The notes below the pieces were generated by a model. That model was not told the DNA's origin. It was given only the letters and a program-made list of their open reading frames with translations, and did no database searches. 64,000 bases of DNA. Origin: Alphaproteobacteria bacterium. GTDB lineage: Bacteria > Pseudomonadota > Alphaproteobacteria > Rickettsiales > JADKJE01. The stretch spans positions 1 through 64,000 of the forward strand of contig JADKJE010000003.1 of NCBI GenBank assembly GCA_016722515.1. The letters run 5' to 3'. Shown here one piece after another: positions 35,864 to 44,738 of this stretch. The position numbers were made by a program, and so were the translations under genes. Numbering within the stretch: position 1 is the first letter of the stretch; every line of letters starts with the position of its first letter.

Positions 35864-36151
35864 ATGGAAAGCCCATACTTAAAATTTGCCGACCTATTTT
35901 ACAGCCTTAGCCCATATGACTTACAGCATATGAGTGAATGCATCTTATGCAAGATCGAAGAGTCCTTCGAAGGCAAATTATGTAGCAAGTGGTGTCAGGC
36001 AGAGCTGACAGAGAAGGACATCAAGTTTGCACTTACCGAAGCCATGAAACATATCGTGATCGATTTACGGAAACGCGAATTGGAAATTGGGAAGATTAAA
36101 CTCAAGCAAGCCAGAGTTCTCGTCTACTCAGATCGGGGCAGTATTGTCTGA
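35864..36151 (+). CDS. small protein of unknown function
   Basis: 95-residue soluble protein with an AGGAG site before ATG 35864. It is mostly helical, with three cysteines in the middle (ECILCK and LCSKWC) and a basic C-terminal helix (DLRKRELEIGKIKLKQ). No family is recognised. It follows nrdG by 120 bases without an FNR box and precedes the RNA-rich stretch. Confidence 0.6.
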   Translation: MESPYLKFADLFYSLSPYDLQHMSECILCKIEESFEGKLCSKWCQAELTEKDIKFALTEAMKHIVIDLRKRELEIGKIKLKQARVLVYSDRGSIV

Positions 36152-36194
36152 TTGCTTTGACATTGATTGCTCAACATTTTATCGTATCCCCCGA

Positions 36195-36349
36195 GGGGGC
36201 TGTAATCCCCTAAATACTGCGATTAAGTTTTTAAAGTAGGCTCGTATCACAAAGCCCTGCTTCCGCACGCTCATGCGTCGGGAGTAGGCTCAATACAATA
36301 CCCGCAAGGGGAATAGGCCTGCGCTCGTATTTAGGCGATTACAACTCCC
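36195..36349 (+). ncRNA. ssrS: 6S-like RNA
   Basis: A 155-base stretch folds into one long rod. TGTAATC-C-CCTAAATAC (36201-36217) pairs with GTATTTAGG-C-GATTACA (36327-36343), extended by GGGGG with CTCCC. An apical stem is formed by GCCCTGCTTCCGCACGC and GCGTCGGGAGTAGGC (36254-36289). Between them is an open central region with a small CCC-GCAA-GGG hairpin (36301-36310) on the 3' side. Closing stem, large central bubble, 3'-side mini-hairpin and length match 6S RNA, which inhibits sigma-70 RNA polymerase in stationary phase. The strand is inferred from the terminator downstream. A covariance search is needed for proof. Confidence 0.6.
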
Positions 36350-36390
36350 GGCACCATGCCGAGGTGTGGTAACTTAAAGATGACATCTGA

Positions 36391-36430
36391 ATCCGCGTAG
36401 CAGCAATGCTCGCGGATTTTTATTTTGGCA
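36391..36430 (+). terminator. strong Rho-independent terminator after the 6S-like RNA
   Basis: ATCCGCG-T-AGCA, GCAA tetraloop, TGCT-CGCGGAT, then TTTTATTTT. Eleven paired bases with one bulge and a T-run. Confidence 0.85.
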
Positions 36431-36445
36431 ATTTTCTGAGGGAAA

Positions 36446-36521
36446 TGGTGCCGCTTAGGTGACTCGAACACCTGACCCCATCATTACGAATGATGTGCTC
36501 TACCAACTGAGCTAAAGCGGC
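36446..36521 (-). tRNA. tRNA-Thr (CGT)
   Basis: 76 bases including an encoded CCA (36446-36448). The acceptor stem GCCGCTT pairs with AAGCGGC; the D arm is AGCTCAGTTGGTAGAGC; the anticodon arm CATCATT-CGT-AATGATG gives anticodon CGT; the T arm contains GTTCGAGTC. Confidence 0.93.
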
Positions 36522-36659
36522 CCATGAGGAGATTTACAAATACTCACAAGCACTTGCAAACCTTTTGCTGACATGGCGCTGATACGAGTGATGCATCAGC
36601 GATATGATTACTTCCTAACTCTTTGTCCTTCCAAACTTACTTCCCGCTCGCGCCGCTGT

Positions 36660-36708
36660 CGCTCCTTGCATTACGAATCCGTTGCTCTACCAACTGAGCT
36701 ACCTCGGC
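36660..36708 (-). pseudogene. 5' half of a tRNA gene, lacking the 3' half
   Basis: On the minus strand GCCGAGGTAGCTCAGTTGG and GTAGAGCAACGGATTCGTAAT form a normal acceptor 5' strand, D arm and anticodon loop (CGT). After that the sequence leaves the tRNA pattern: no matching anticodon 3' stem, no GTTCGA T-loop and no CCTCGGC acceptor. It continues into a near-palindromic GC-rich stretch around AGCGACAGCGGCGCGAGCG (36643-36661). It looks like a tRNA cut at the anticodon arm, as left by an integration or recombination event. Confidence 0.7.
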
Positions 36709-36823
36709 ACATCGTGGGTAAGAAATATGTTTAGCAATATTTTTTTGTTTTGTCATCAGCTAAAGCAACACTTGACAAAAAACAAAAATATCGGATGATA
36801 CCAGACCTACCTCTTTAACGTGT

Positions 36824-36899
36824 GGCGGAGTAGCTCAGTAGGTAGAGCAGAGGAATCATAATCCTTGTGTCGGGGGTTCGACTCCCTCCTCCGCTACCA
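36824..36899 (+). tRNA. tRNA-Met (CAT), elongator type
   Basis: 76 bases including encoded CCA. The acceptor GGCGGAG pairs with CTCCGCT (one G-U); D arm AGCTCAGTAGGTAGAGC; anticodon loop AATCATAAT gives CAT; T arm GGGGGTTCGACTCCC. The G1-U72 pair and body resemble the elongator form; a tRNA-Ile with modified CAT is the alternative. Confidence 0.9.
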
Positions 36900-36944
36900 C
36901 CCTACGCTCTTGTGAGCTTAGGGTGGCGCAGCCACCCTAGAAAA
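36895..36944. terminator. nested hairpins after tRNA-Met
   Basis: TAGGGTGGC-GCA-GCCACCCTA (36919-36939) is a perfect 9-pair hairpin followed by GAAAAA. CCACCCTA-CGCTC and GAGCT-TAGGGTGG (36897-36926) form an alternative stem with the same bases. Likely terminates the tRNA transcript, possibly in both directions. Confidence 0.6.
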
Positions 36945-37064
36945 ATGATAACGCTGTGGCTTTGCGCTAATGGATGTCCTTGTTTCTTTTATCATGGACA
37001 AAACAGCTAAAATCGCGTACAATTCCAGACATTATATATTAAAAATAAAGCATAGAGGTAGTCC

Positions 37065-40000
37065 ATGGCTAAAGCCGCTGATAACAAATTACAACGTAAT
37101 TTAGAGCGTAATATTGCTGCTTTACTCACGGGAGATGCGGATGAAAGAAGCATCATCGAACAAAATCTTCATCAGATAGCCCAAGAGCGTATCCTAAAAA
37201 GTGAGGGTACGGAATTTGGCTTCGCGGTTATGGAGGCGGCTCGCTTACGTCAAGCGTTTGAAGAGGATCTTATTAATCCTTTTAAGGTATGTTATTCGGC
37301 TTTTTTACTGGAAAACGAAAGGGAAACAAGTGGCGTTGATGCTGGGAAAAAAAAACCGGTCTCTTACCAGACCTATAAAGATAGGGTTAAGGTTTTATTG
37401 AATAGCTTAAGGGAAGGATGGTGGGAAATTAATGATGCAGGAAACGAAAACAGGAGAACCTACTTAGAAGGCAAATTAGCTGGTGCTGGACTTAGTGATC
37501 TAGAACAAACCGAGTTAAATGAATTGCAAGATATATATGGTGTAAAGCCAGTGACTTATGTTCGTGATTTGCTAGGATATTTAATTGAATATTCTGGAAT
37601 TCCTCATGAAGAAGTACAGCAAATTGAGAATGCAAACGACACTACTTACATATCGAGACTTGGAACAAAAATTAGAAAAGCAGACGACCCAAGAGACGCC
37701 GGGGATTTTGTATTAAGTCATGACATAAAGAAAGTTAATGCGCTCCGTACTATATTAGGAAGAGATACTCTACTTCGGGATCCGCGAGGTCGGCGAGTTA
37801 TTAATTTTCGGTCGTTTTTTAGCATTAGAAATCGTGAAGATTTAAAAAATGCCCTTTCTGCCTATGCTGTGGCGGAAAGAATCCAAAAGGGTGTTGACGT
37901 ATCTCCTGATAATAAATATCGGATATTAGAGAATGCCTATCTTCAATATTGGGATTCGAACGTAGATGCAGGAACCCACAACCGTGTTGAAATGATTCGC
38001 TACCTTACATCTAGATCTGTAATCGAAATCATGCGTGGAAAGGGAGAAGCTAAAGGTGAATTTTATGAAGGGTGTCGTGAAAGCGTTGATCGTTTACGCA
38101 GAATAGGGGGCATCGTACGCACAGCCAATGATATGATTAGACGCGATGCTCAATGGAGTCCTTTGGGCGACGATGTCATTGATGCGCTCACCGTGGATGA
38201 AAATCCAGCTATCGCCATGGCAGCAAGTTTGCGTATGCAAGCTGATGATCCTACTAATCTTCGGCCAGATGAGATCAAACAGATCCTTTTATTTGTTTCT
38301 AAAACAGATTACAGAAGTAATGAGTACCTCAGAGGTGCGGCTTTACATCTTGGAGTGCCTGCAGCGAATATACCGGCTTCTATAGCGCAGGTTAGGGCAC
38401 TGCTTCCGGAAAAAGCCTATAATCCTCATCGGCAGAATCAACTGATGACTTATGCTACCGGGAATACTGATCCAGGCAGACCAATAGTCCAGGCGCTTGG
38501 AAGAAATGAATTGTTATACAACCTGAATCTCACCCCTGAGCAACGGGTAGTGGTTGAAAAAGATTGGATTGATAACGGGGGTGTTGTCGGTGGAGAAGTG
38601 GATCCACGTTTACGGGCAGCAGCGGAAGCGGCCGATCCTAGTAGGCGTTTAGGTTATGTCAAGGAATTAGAATTACTGGCAGCCCATCATGTTCATCGCC
38701 AAGCCCATCCAGCTGATAATTTCCAAACCTTTATCGATAATGAAACCAAACATGGCATTAACGGTATTGATGGATTATCGCCTGAACATGAAATGGAAGC
38801 CATTGCGGCGGCTCATATTATTCTTCGCTACTTTAATAAAGCAGCGGATCAGCAGGATTTACCGTTGCTGGTGAAAAGTTCATGGGAGGAAATTGCTGAA
38901 TTAGCATCCAATGGCGAAGGGGCAACCGGCATTGCCTGTGCGTTAATTATTCAAGCGAAATTGAATCGTGGGGCTAAGCCAAGTGAGATCGATTATAAAG
39001 CCATCATGAATGACGTGGATGAGCGGGCTCCAGAGGGCCATGCTTATGCATTGTACCGAAAATTAGGTATTGCTGCAGGTTCGGATCATATTAAAAAATT
39101 AGCACACGCACTGGATGAATTTCCAGGCGGGCTTGAGTCTGCGGTCAAATATTATCAAGATCATTTGGATAAAATTCGTTCTGCAGATGCTGCGGCTGTT
39201 ATTAAAAACGTTCACAATCATGTCGGTCGACAACGCACGACGGCCTATACTAGTTTGGCAAACGCTGTGTTGGCGAATGTCCCACCGGAGGATGCTCACC
39301 AGGTAGGGCAGTTGCTTGCAAGGCACAGGGAACAGATCGTGGCCTTGTCTGACAAAAAACGTGCGGAGTTACAAGCTGTTTTGAAACGGACGGCTGCGCA
39401 AATAGCACAGGGAGATGCCGCTAAAATTAAGGATTATAGCCTTTTAGGAAATATCATAAATGGTTTTTCTGAAAACCAGGTGGTGGAAAATATTAAAAGC
39501 GAGCATGCAAGACGAAAAGGCTATCATGGTTCAGCGACGCGCCAGCGACTTAAACCAACATTAGTGTGGGGAAGTGTAGGGGTTTTGCTGGCTGGAGTGG
39601 CGGTTATTTTGGCGCTGGCCATTGTGGTAAGCTGGATACTGATTATCCCCGCTTTTATCTTTTTAGTGGGCGGAAGTGCTACGATCTGGTTCTTAAAAAA
39701 TCGGTCTAAGTTTTTCGAATATGTCGCTAAAGCATTAGGAAGCACGACGCAAAAATACTTAAATGAAGTTGCGCGTGAATATCTTCGCGATTTTATGGTG
39801 GGCCATATGTCTGCGTTATACAGCCAGTTTAAGAAGGGTAAAATTACAGAGGCTGTTTATCTTGATACAATAAACGGTGATTATGGAAAAATTGCCGAGT
39901 TCTGTAAAAAACAAAAGATCGACGTACCTAATTTAATGGGGCTTGAGAGCTATTATGGCCTGAAGTTTAATCCCACCGTTGATGCAAGCAAAGGAAGTTT

Positions 40001-40598
40001 TAGCCTATCTGGCGTAGAAGCCGATCCAAAACTTCAGAAAAAATTGGCTAAATTGAGTGACATCCAACGAGTTACCGAAGAGTTTTATGACAAAGGCATG
40101 ACCGCGTATGTTAATCCACGTGGTCAAACAATACTTGCTTTTGATCATAACCAATATTCTGCTGGTAACCTTGAGTGGGCAAGGCGTTGTGCCGAATTTC
40201 AGTGTGGCGTGGAAATTGGCAGTTTTGCATCGGGCAGTAATTCTAATAAAATTGCCGTGAAAAATATACGTGATCCAAACGTGAAACATGCTATTGAGGT
40301 TATGCAGCAAATGGCCAAAGAGTTTGAACATGGTTATATTACTGAAATTGTGAATATCCCTAACCCTAAAGATGAAAAAGATCAATTCTTTGCCAAATGC
40401 AGCGATAATACCGTACGCAATCTTAAAGGGGAAGTGGTTCTAGATGACCACCACAATGTGAATCTTTCTGCTGCGAGCGTTACTAATTATGCGCAATATA
40501 AGAACATGGGAGACCCTGTGCCTCTGCCTTTGCCAAAACAGCTTGCCGACCATAAAGCTGAAATTCGTCAACGTAATATGGCAGCGGCAGCAGGATAG
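37065..40598 (+). CDS. very large protein of unknown function with a central membrane hairpin
   Basis: 1177 residues in one open frame; ATG 37065 has GAGG upstream. Residues 1-830 are hydrophilic and mostly helical, with no repeats or enzyme motif that I recognise. Residues about 830-880 hold two adjacent membrane segments (GVLLAGVAVILALAIVVSWI and IIPAFIFLVGGSATIWFL). The last 290 residues are soluble and basic. No signal peptide. The coding sequence is visibly richer in A/T than the nar block. It stands alone between tRNA-Met and coaX. Its size and central hairpin recall secreted effectors or large membrane scaffolds, but nothing proves either. Confidence 0.7.
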   Translation: MAKAADNKLQRNLERNIAALLTGDADERSIIEQNLHQIAQERILKSEGTEFGFAVMEAARLRQAFEEDLINPFKVCYSAFLLENERETSGVDAGKKKPVSYQTYKDRVKVLLNSLREGWWEINDAGNENRRTYLEGKLAGAGLSDLEQTELNELQDIYGVKPVTYVRDLLGYLIEYSGIPHEEVQQIENANDTTYISRLGTKIRKADDPRDAGDFVLSHDIKKVNALRTILGRDTLLRDPRGRRVINFRSFFSIRNREDLKNALSAYAVAERIQKGVDVSPDNKYRILENAYLQYWDSNVDAGTHNRVEMIRYLTSRSVIEIMRGKGEAKGEFYEGCRESVDRLRRIGGIVRTANDMIRRDAQWSPLGDDVIDALTVDENPAIAMAASLRMQADDPTNLRPDEIKQILLFVSKTDYRSNEYLRGAALHLGVPAANIPASIAQVRALLPEKAYNPHRQNQLMTYATGNTDPGRPIVQALGRNELLYNLNLTPEQRVVVEKDWIDNGGVVGGEVDPRLRAAAEAADPSRRLGYVKELELLAAHHVHRQAHPADNFQTFIDNETKHGINGIDGLSPEHEMEAIAAAHIILRYFNKAADQQDLPLLVKSSWEEIAELASNGEGATGIACALIIQAKLNRGAKPSEIDYKAIMNDVDERAPEGHAYALYRKLGIAAGSDHIKKLAHALDEFPGGLESAVKYYQDHLDKIRSADAAAVIKNVHNHVGRQRTTAYTSLANAVLANVPPEDAHQVGQLLARHREQIVALSDKKRAELQAVLKRTAAQIAQGDAAKIKDYSLLGNIINGFSENQVVENIKSEHARRKGYHGSATRQRLKPTLVWGSVGVLLAGVAVILALAIVVSWILIIPAFIFLVGGSATIWFLKNRSKFFEYVAKALGSTTQKYLNEVAREYLRDFMVGHMSALYSQFKKGKITEAVYLDTINGDYGKIAEFCKKQKIDVPNLMGLESYYGLKFNPTVDASKGSFSLSGVEADPKLQKKLAKLSDIQRVTEEFYDKGMTAYVNPRGQTILAFDHNQYSAGNLEWARRCAEFQCGVEIGSFASGSNSNKIAVKNIRDPNVKHAIEVMQQMAKEFEHGYITEIVNIPNPKDEKDQFFAKCSDNTVRNLKGEVVLDDHHNVNLSAASVTNYAQYKNMGDPVPLPLPKQLADHKAEIRQRNMAAAAG

Positions 40599-40653
40599 AA
40601 CAACATAGTATCTAAAAGGCAATGAAAACATTGCAAGGAGTGCAGCTACTAAC

Positions 40654-41424
40654 ATGTTGATCGTACTTGATATTGGTAATACGCACCTGGTCGCAGCCGT
40701 GTTTGACGGTGAAATGCTCGTGGGGCATGGGCGGCTCAGCACGCATCCGGAGCGTACGGCAGACGAATGGATGGTGTCGTTGACGCAATTATTTCAACTC
40801 CATCAATGGGATATTGCCGCGATCACAGGTGCGGCACTTGCTTCGGTCGTACCGTCGGTTGGTGCGGTGATGAAAGAGATGTGCCGTCCACTTTTTCAGT
40901 GTGAGCCGGTAATTGTTGGGGCACAGGGAGTGGCCCTTGGAATCGAGGTTGTGGTGGATAATCCCAAAGAGGTAGGCGCTGATAGGGTGGTCAATGCCCT
41001 GGCGGCGTTTACGCTATACGGTCCTAATTTAATTATTGTCGATTTTGGAACCGCGACTACGTTTGACGTGGTGGATGAAGGCGGTCGCTATGTTGGTGGA
41101 GTGATTGCTCCCGGTATCAATTTATCAATGAAGGCCCTGCATATGGCAACGGCACAATTGCCAGCGATTGATGTAAAAAAAACGGACAAGGTCGTGGGGA
41201 CTAATACCGTGGATGCCATGCGTTCGGGGGTGTATCATGGCTATCGCCATGCCATTGAAGGGATTTGTGCGCAAATCAAAACTGAAATGGGGCATCCTTC
41301 GATGAAAGTGATTGCTACCGGTGGTCTTGCCTTTTTATTTGCGGATGCAACCCCTGTAATTGACAGGGTCGAGCCGTATTTGACGCTTTATGGCCTTAAA
41401 CAAATATATGAGTTAAACCAATGA
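40654..41424 (+). CDS. coaX: type III pantothenate kinase
   Basis: 256-residue CoaX, first step of coenzyme A synthesis, of the ASKHA fold. Motifs: LDIGNTHLVAAVFDGE (phosphate 1), DNPKEVGADRVVNALAAF, IVDFGTATTFDVVDEGGRY and GGVIAPGINLSMKAL. It overlaps the next gene by 4 bases. Confidence 0.95.
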   Translation: MLIVLDIGNTHLVAAVFDGEMLVGHGRLSTHPERTADEWMVSLTQLFQLHQWDIAAITGAALASVVPSVGAVMKEMCRPLFQCEPVIVGAQGVALGIEVVVDNPKEVGADRVVNALAAFTLYGPNLIIVDFGTATTFDVVDEGGRYVGGVIAPGINLSMKALHMATAQLPAIDVKKTDKVVGTNTVDAMRSGVYHGYRHAIEGICAQIKTEMGHPSMKVIATGGLAFLFADATPVIDRVEPYLTLYGLKQIYELNQ

Positions 41425-41756
41425 CCCCAGTGCAGTTATCAGACAGCGCCGCCAAACGCATTAAAGAACTTGCCATTAAAGAAGGCCGGTTGCAGGCAAA
41501 ATTGCGCTTGCGTGTTGATGGTGGTGGGTGTTCGGGATTTCAATATCATTATGAGTTAGTCGAAAGTGAACCCGAAGCGTCTGACCTGGTGGTTGAAAAT
41601 CAAGGCGCTTTTTTATTAGTTGATGAAACATCGCAAGGTTTCTTGGAAGGGGCGATTGTTGATTATGTGGTTCAATTAATCGGCGCCCATTTTGAAATCC
41701 GTAATCCTAACGCAAAAGCCAGCTGTGGCTGTGGCAATTCATTTTCACCGTTTTAA
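41421..41756 (+). CDS. erpA: A-type iron-sulfur carrier (ErpA/IscA family)
   Basis: 111-residue Fe-S carrier with the three ligand cysteines in DGGGCSGFQYHYEL and SCGCGNSFSP. The D/E-rich loop with ESEPEASD and VVENQGAFLLVDETS is closer to ErpA than to IscA. It is translationally coupled to coaX (ATGA). Confidence 0.88.
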   Translation: MTPVQLSDSAAKRIKELAIKEGRLQAKLRLRVDGGGCSGFQYHYELVESEPEASDLVVENQGAFLLVDETSQGFLEGAIVDYVVQLIGAHFEIRNPNAKASCGCGNSFSPF

Positions 41757-41781
41757 CTAAATTGAGAGTAGCTGCGTCCTT

Positions 41782-41850
41782 CGCCCCTTCTCTTAAGGAG
41801 GGGCAGATGCATGTGTCTTCGCATGAATCTGGGGTGGTGTGAGGGGGCTC
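41782..41850 (+). repeat. intergenic hairpin repeat, copy A
   Basis: Shares with the reverse strand of 44619-44695 the order CCCC, TCT, GAGG, CAGAT-ATG, TCTTCG, CAT-AATCTGGGGTGGTG, GAGGGG, CTC. The inner arms CAGATGCATG and CATGAATCTG form a hairpin. It lies between erpA and the YejA-like gene. Confidence 0.7.
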
Positions 41851-41959
41851 AACAGGTAAGGAGTCCTGTGTTTCTTCTCGTACTGAAACTAGGTGATAAA
41901 AATAGGTTGTGTATCCACCATCTACTGCTATCTTAATTAAAAATGAGAGTGGGTTTTTC

Positions 41960-43774
41960 ATGCACGGAATGTTCGTAAAATGGATGGCAATGGGAATGAT
42001 GTTCTGTGTTCCAGCACCCGTGATGGCTGCTACTGGTACACATGGTTTAAGCATGTTTGGCGAGCTTAAATACCCCGCTAATTTCAGCCACTTTGATTAT
42101 GTCAATCCCCATGCTCCCCAAGGTGGAGGGATTGTACTGGATGCGCTGGGTAGTTTTGATAATCTGAACCCCTTTATTTTAAAAGGTTCCTCCGGTGCTG
42201 GTGCAGATTCGGTGTTTGAAACATTAATGGAACCATCGCAAGATGAAGTCTACAGCCAATATGGACTGATTGCACAAAGCGTTACGGTGGCAAACGATCA
42301 CCGCTCAATCCATTTTGTACTGCGTAAAGAAGCCACATGGTGGGACCATAGTCCGATTACGGCGGCTGATGTTTGTTTTTCGTATCTGACTCTCACCACC
42401 AAAGGCCATCCGATTTTCCGAAATTTATATCGCGAAGTGACGGCCTGCAACGTCGATAATCCGCATGAGGTTACTTTTACTCTAAGCAACCCCACAAACC
42501 GTGAATTGCCCTTGCTGGTAGGGCAAATGCCTATTCTATCGAAACATTATTATCAAACGCATGATTTTACCAAAACCACCCTCGAACCACCGATGGCCAG
42601 TGGTCCTTACCAGATTACCAAAGTAGAGCCGGGCCGCTCGATTACCTATAAACGGGTTAAGGATTATTGGGGTAGGCATCTACCTATTAAACGTGGACGG
42701 GCTAATGTTGACTGGTTGCGTTATGAATATTACCGCGATACAACGGTGGCGGTAGAGGCATTTAAAGCCGGAGAGTATGATTTGCGCTTGGAAAATGTTG
42801 CCAAGAACTGGGCAACTGCTTATGATTTTCCGGCATTGCATCAGGGAAAAGTGATTAAAATTGAAATTCCCCATCAGATTCCCAGCGGCATGCAATCGTT
42901 TGTGTTTAACACCCGCCGCAGCCCTTTTAATAACCGTGAGTTCCGTAAAGCGCTGCAATACGCCTTTGATTTTGAATGGGAAAATAAAGCATTGTTTCAT
43001 GGTGCTTATACACGTACCAATAGTTATTTTGCCAATACTGTTTTTGCGCATGAAGGCTTGCCTTCCGCGGCTGAGGTGGCATTGTTAAAACCATTTGCCG
43101 CAACATTGCCTAAAGAGATATTTGAGAGCGAACCCATGCAACCCAAGACCGACGGGTCTGGCCATATTCGTGATAATCTATTAATGGCCAGGCGCATTCT
43201 TGATAAGGCGGGTTATAAAGTAAAGGATTTTAAACTGGTAGATATGCACACGTCAACGCCGGTGAAATTTGAAATATTACTGAATTCACCTAATTTTGAA
43301 CGGGTGGCGGCTCCCTTTGTTGCTAACCTCAAGCGCTTGGGAATCGATGCAACGATTCGTACGGTGGATCCGGTTCAATATCAAAAACGGGCAGAAAATT
43401 TTGACTTTGATATGATTGTGGATACGTTTAGGTTTGGCAATATACCGGGAAATGAACAAATGAATTTCTGGCATTCCAGCCGAGCTAATGTGATAGGATC
43501 CCGTAATCTGGCGGGCATTCAAAATAAGGCGGTCGATGCGTTAGTGGAAGCCATCATCAAAGCCGATTCGATGGAAAGCCTGATGGCAGCAACACGCGCA
43601 TTAGACCGTGTATTGCTCTTTCATTATTATGTCATTCCTAATTGGTATAACCGTTCTTTCCGCTTGTTATACTGGAATAAATTTGACCGTCCTGCCATAG
43701 CGCCAAAAAATGATTTTGGGCTTGATACCTGGTGGGTAAGGCCCGATGCTGTCAACAGATCTTCTCAACCTTAA
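41960..43774 (+). CDS. yejA: peptide-binding protein of ABC transporters (YejA-like, SBP family 5)
   Basis: 604-residue periplasmic binding protein. A signal peptide covers about the first 27 residues (MFVKWMAMGMMFCVP, cleavage after VMA). GLSMFGELKYPANFSHFDYVN and GSFDNLNPFILKG are typical of YejA-like proteins, which take up oligopeptides and microcin C-type compounds. No permease or ATPase genes are next to it. ATG 41960 or 41969 may be the start; the frame extending to 41909 adds no signal. It is 16 bases before xthA. Confidence 0.85.
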   Translation: MHGMFVKWMAMGMMFCVPAPVMAATGTHGLSMFGELKYPANFSHFDYVNPHAPQGGGIVLDALGSFDNLNPFILKGSSGAGADSVFETLMEPSQDEVYSQYGLIAQSVTVANDHRSIHFVLRKEATWWDHSPITAADVCFSYLTLTTKGHPIFRNLYREVTACNVDNPHEVTFTLSNPTNRELPLLVGQMPILSKHYYQTHDFTKTTLEPPMASGPYQITKVEPGRSITYKRVKDYWGRHLPIKRGRANVDWLRYEYYRDTTVAVEAFKAGEYDLRLENVAKNWATAYDFPALHQGKVIKIEIPHQIPSGMQSFVFNTRRSPFNNREFRKALQYAFDFEWENKALFHGAYTRTNSYFANTVFAHEGLPSAAEVALLKPFAATLPKEIFESEPMQPKTDGSGHIRDNLLMARRILDKAGYKVKDFKLVDMHTSTPVKFEILLNSPNFERVAAPFVANLKRLGIDATIRTVDPVQYQKRAENFDFDMIVDTFRFGNIPGNEQMNFWHSSRANVIGSRNLAGIQNKAVDALVEAIIKADSMESLMAATRALDRVLLFHYYVIPNWYNRSFRLLYWNKFDRPAIAPKNDFGLDTWWVRPDAVNRSSQP

Positions 43775-43790
43775 GCTTACGAGGTCCCTC

Positions 43791-44570
43791 ATGGTACAGA
43801 TTGTTACCTGGAATGTGAATTCAATTAAAGTGCGTTTACCGCATGTGCTGCGTTTTTTAGAAGAGCATAAACCTGATGTGGTGATGTTGCAGGAAATTAA
43901 ATGTGTTACCGATGCATTTCCCAAACAGGAATTTGAATATGCGGGGTATATTTGCGCCGTACATGGTCAGAAAACCTATAATGGTGTTGCTATTTTGTCA
44001 CGCTATCCATTAGAAGATATCGTAACAACCTTACCAGGAGGCGATCAAGACGAACAGGCGCGTTACCTGGAAGCCGTGGTTACCGTGGGTAAGGAAGTAA
44101 TCCGGCTGGTCAATGTCTATGTACCCAATGGTGGCGAGCCAAAGGGTGAAAAATGGGCCTATAAGTTAGGTTTTTATGATCGGTTATTACAGCATATGCA
44201 ACGCTTATTGGCCTATGAAGAAAAGTTGGTGTTAGGTGGTGATTTCAATGTTGCTCCTGATCCGATTGATGTCTATGATCCTAAATCCCTGAAAGGTACG
44301 ACCTGTTTTCATCCCGATGAATGGCAGCATTACCGGCCTATCTTGAATGTCGGGCTGATAGATTCCTATCGTGCGTTATATCCCCATACTCCACAATATA
44401 GCTGGTGGGACTACCGTTCAGGTGCCTGGAACCAAAATAAAGGGATGCGCATTGATCATTTACTCTTGTCGCCAGAAGCAACCGATAGCCTTAAACAAGC
44501 CGGTGTTTACCAGGAAGAACGCGGCCGCGAACAAGCAAGCGACCATGCACCGGTGTGGTGTGAGTTTTAG
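43791..44570 (+). CDS. xthA: exodeoxyribonuclease III
   Basis: 259-residue Mg-dependent AP endonuclease/3'-exonuclease for base-excision repair. Catalytic motifs: TWNVNSIK, LQEIKC, NVYVPNGGEP, GGDFNVAP, WWDYR and SDHAPVW. ATG 43791 has AGGTCC upstream; longer frames overlap the previous gene. Confidence 0.93.
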   Translation: MVQIVTWNVNSIKVRLPHVLRFLEEHKPDVVMLQEIKCVTDAFPKQEFEYAGYICAVHGQKTYNGVAILSRYPLEDIVTTLPGGDQDEQARYLEAVVTVGKEVIRLVNVYVPNGGEPKGEKWAYKLGFYDRLLQHMQRLLAYEEKLVLGGDFNVAPDPIDVYDPKSLKGTTCFHPDEWQHYRPILNVGLIDSYRALYPHTPQYSWWDYRSGAWNQNKGMRIDHLLLSPEATDSLKQAGVYQEERGREQASDHAPVWCEF

Positions 44571-44618
44571 AGGTGGCTCCGGATCGGTGTGAAGGCCAAG
44601 CGCTCCCTACCTTGTCTG

Positions 44619-44695
44619 GAGTCCCCTCCCACCACCCCAGATTTATGCCGAAGAGGGCATAAATCTGATCCTCCTCACCAGAGGTGGGGTGAGCC
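44619..44695 (-). repeat. intergenic hairpin repeat, copy B (inverted relative to copy A)
   Basis: Reverse strand reads like copy A. Here the inner hairpin is perfect: CAGATTTATGCC-CTCTTC-GGCATAAATCTG, flanked by CCCCACCTCT and GGGGTGGTGGGAGGGG. It lies between xthA and the Coq4-motif gene. Confidence 0.7.
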
Positions 44696-44738
44696 TGTGT
44701 TAACGCTTTTTTGACATGATGCTTATACACTCATACCC

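Noticed and set aside
36660..36708. Functional tRNA
   Set aside because: No 3' anticodon stem, T arm or acceptor 3' strand.
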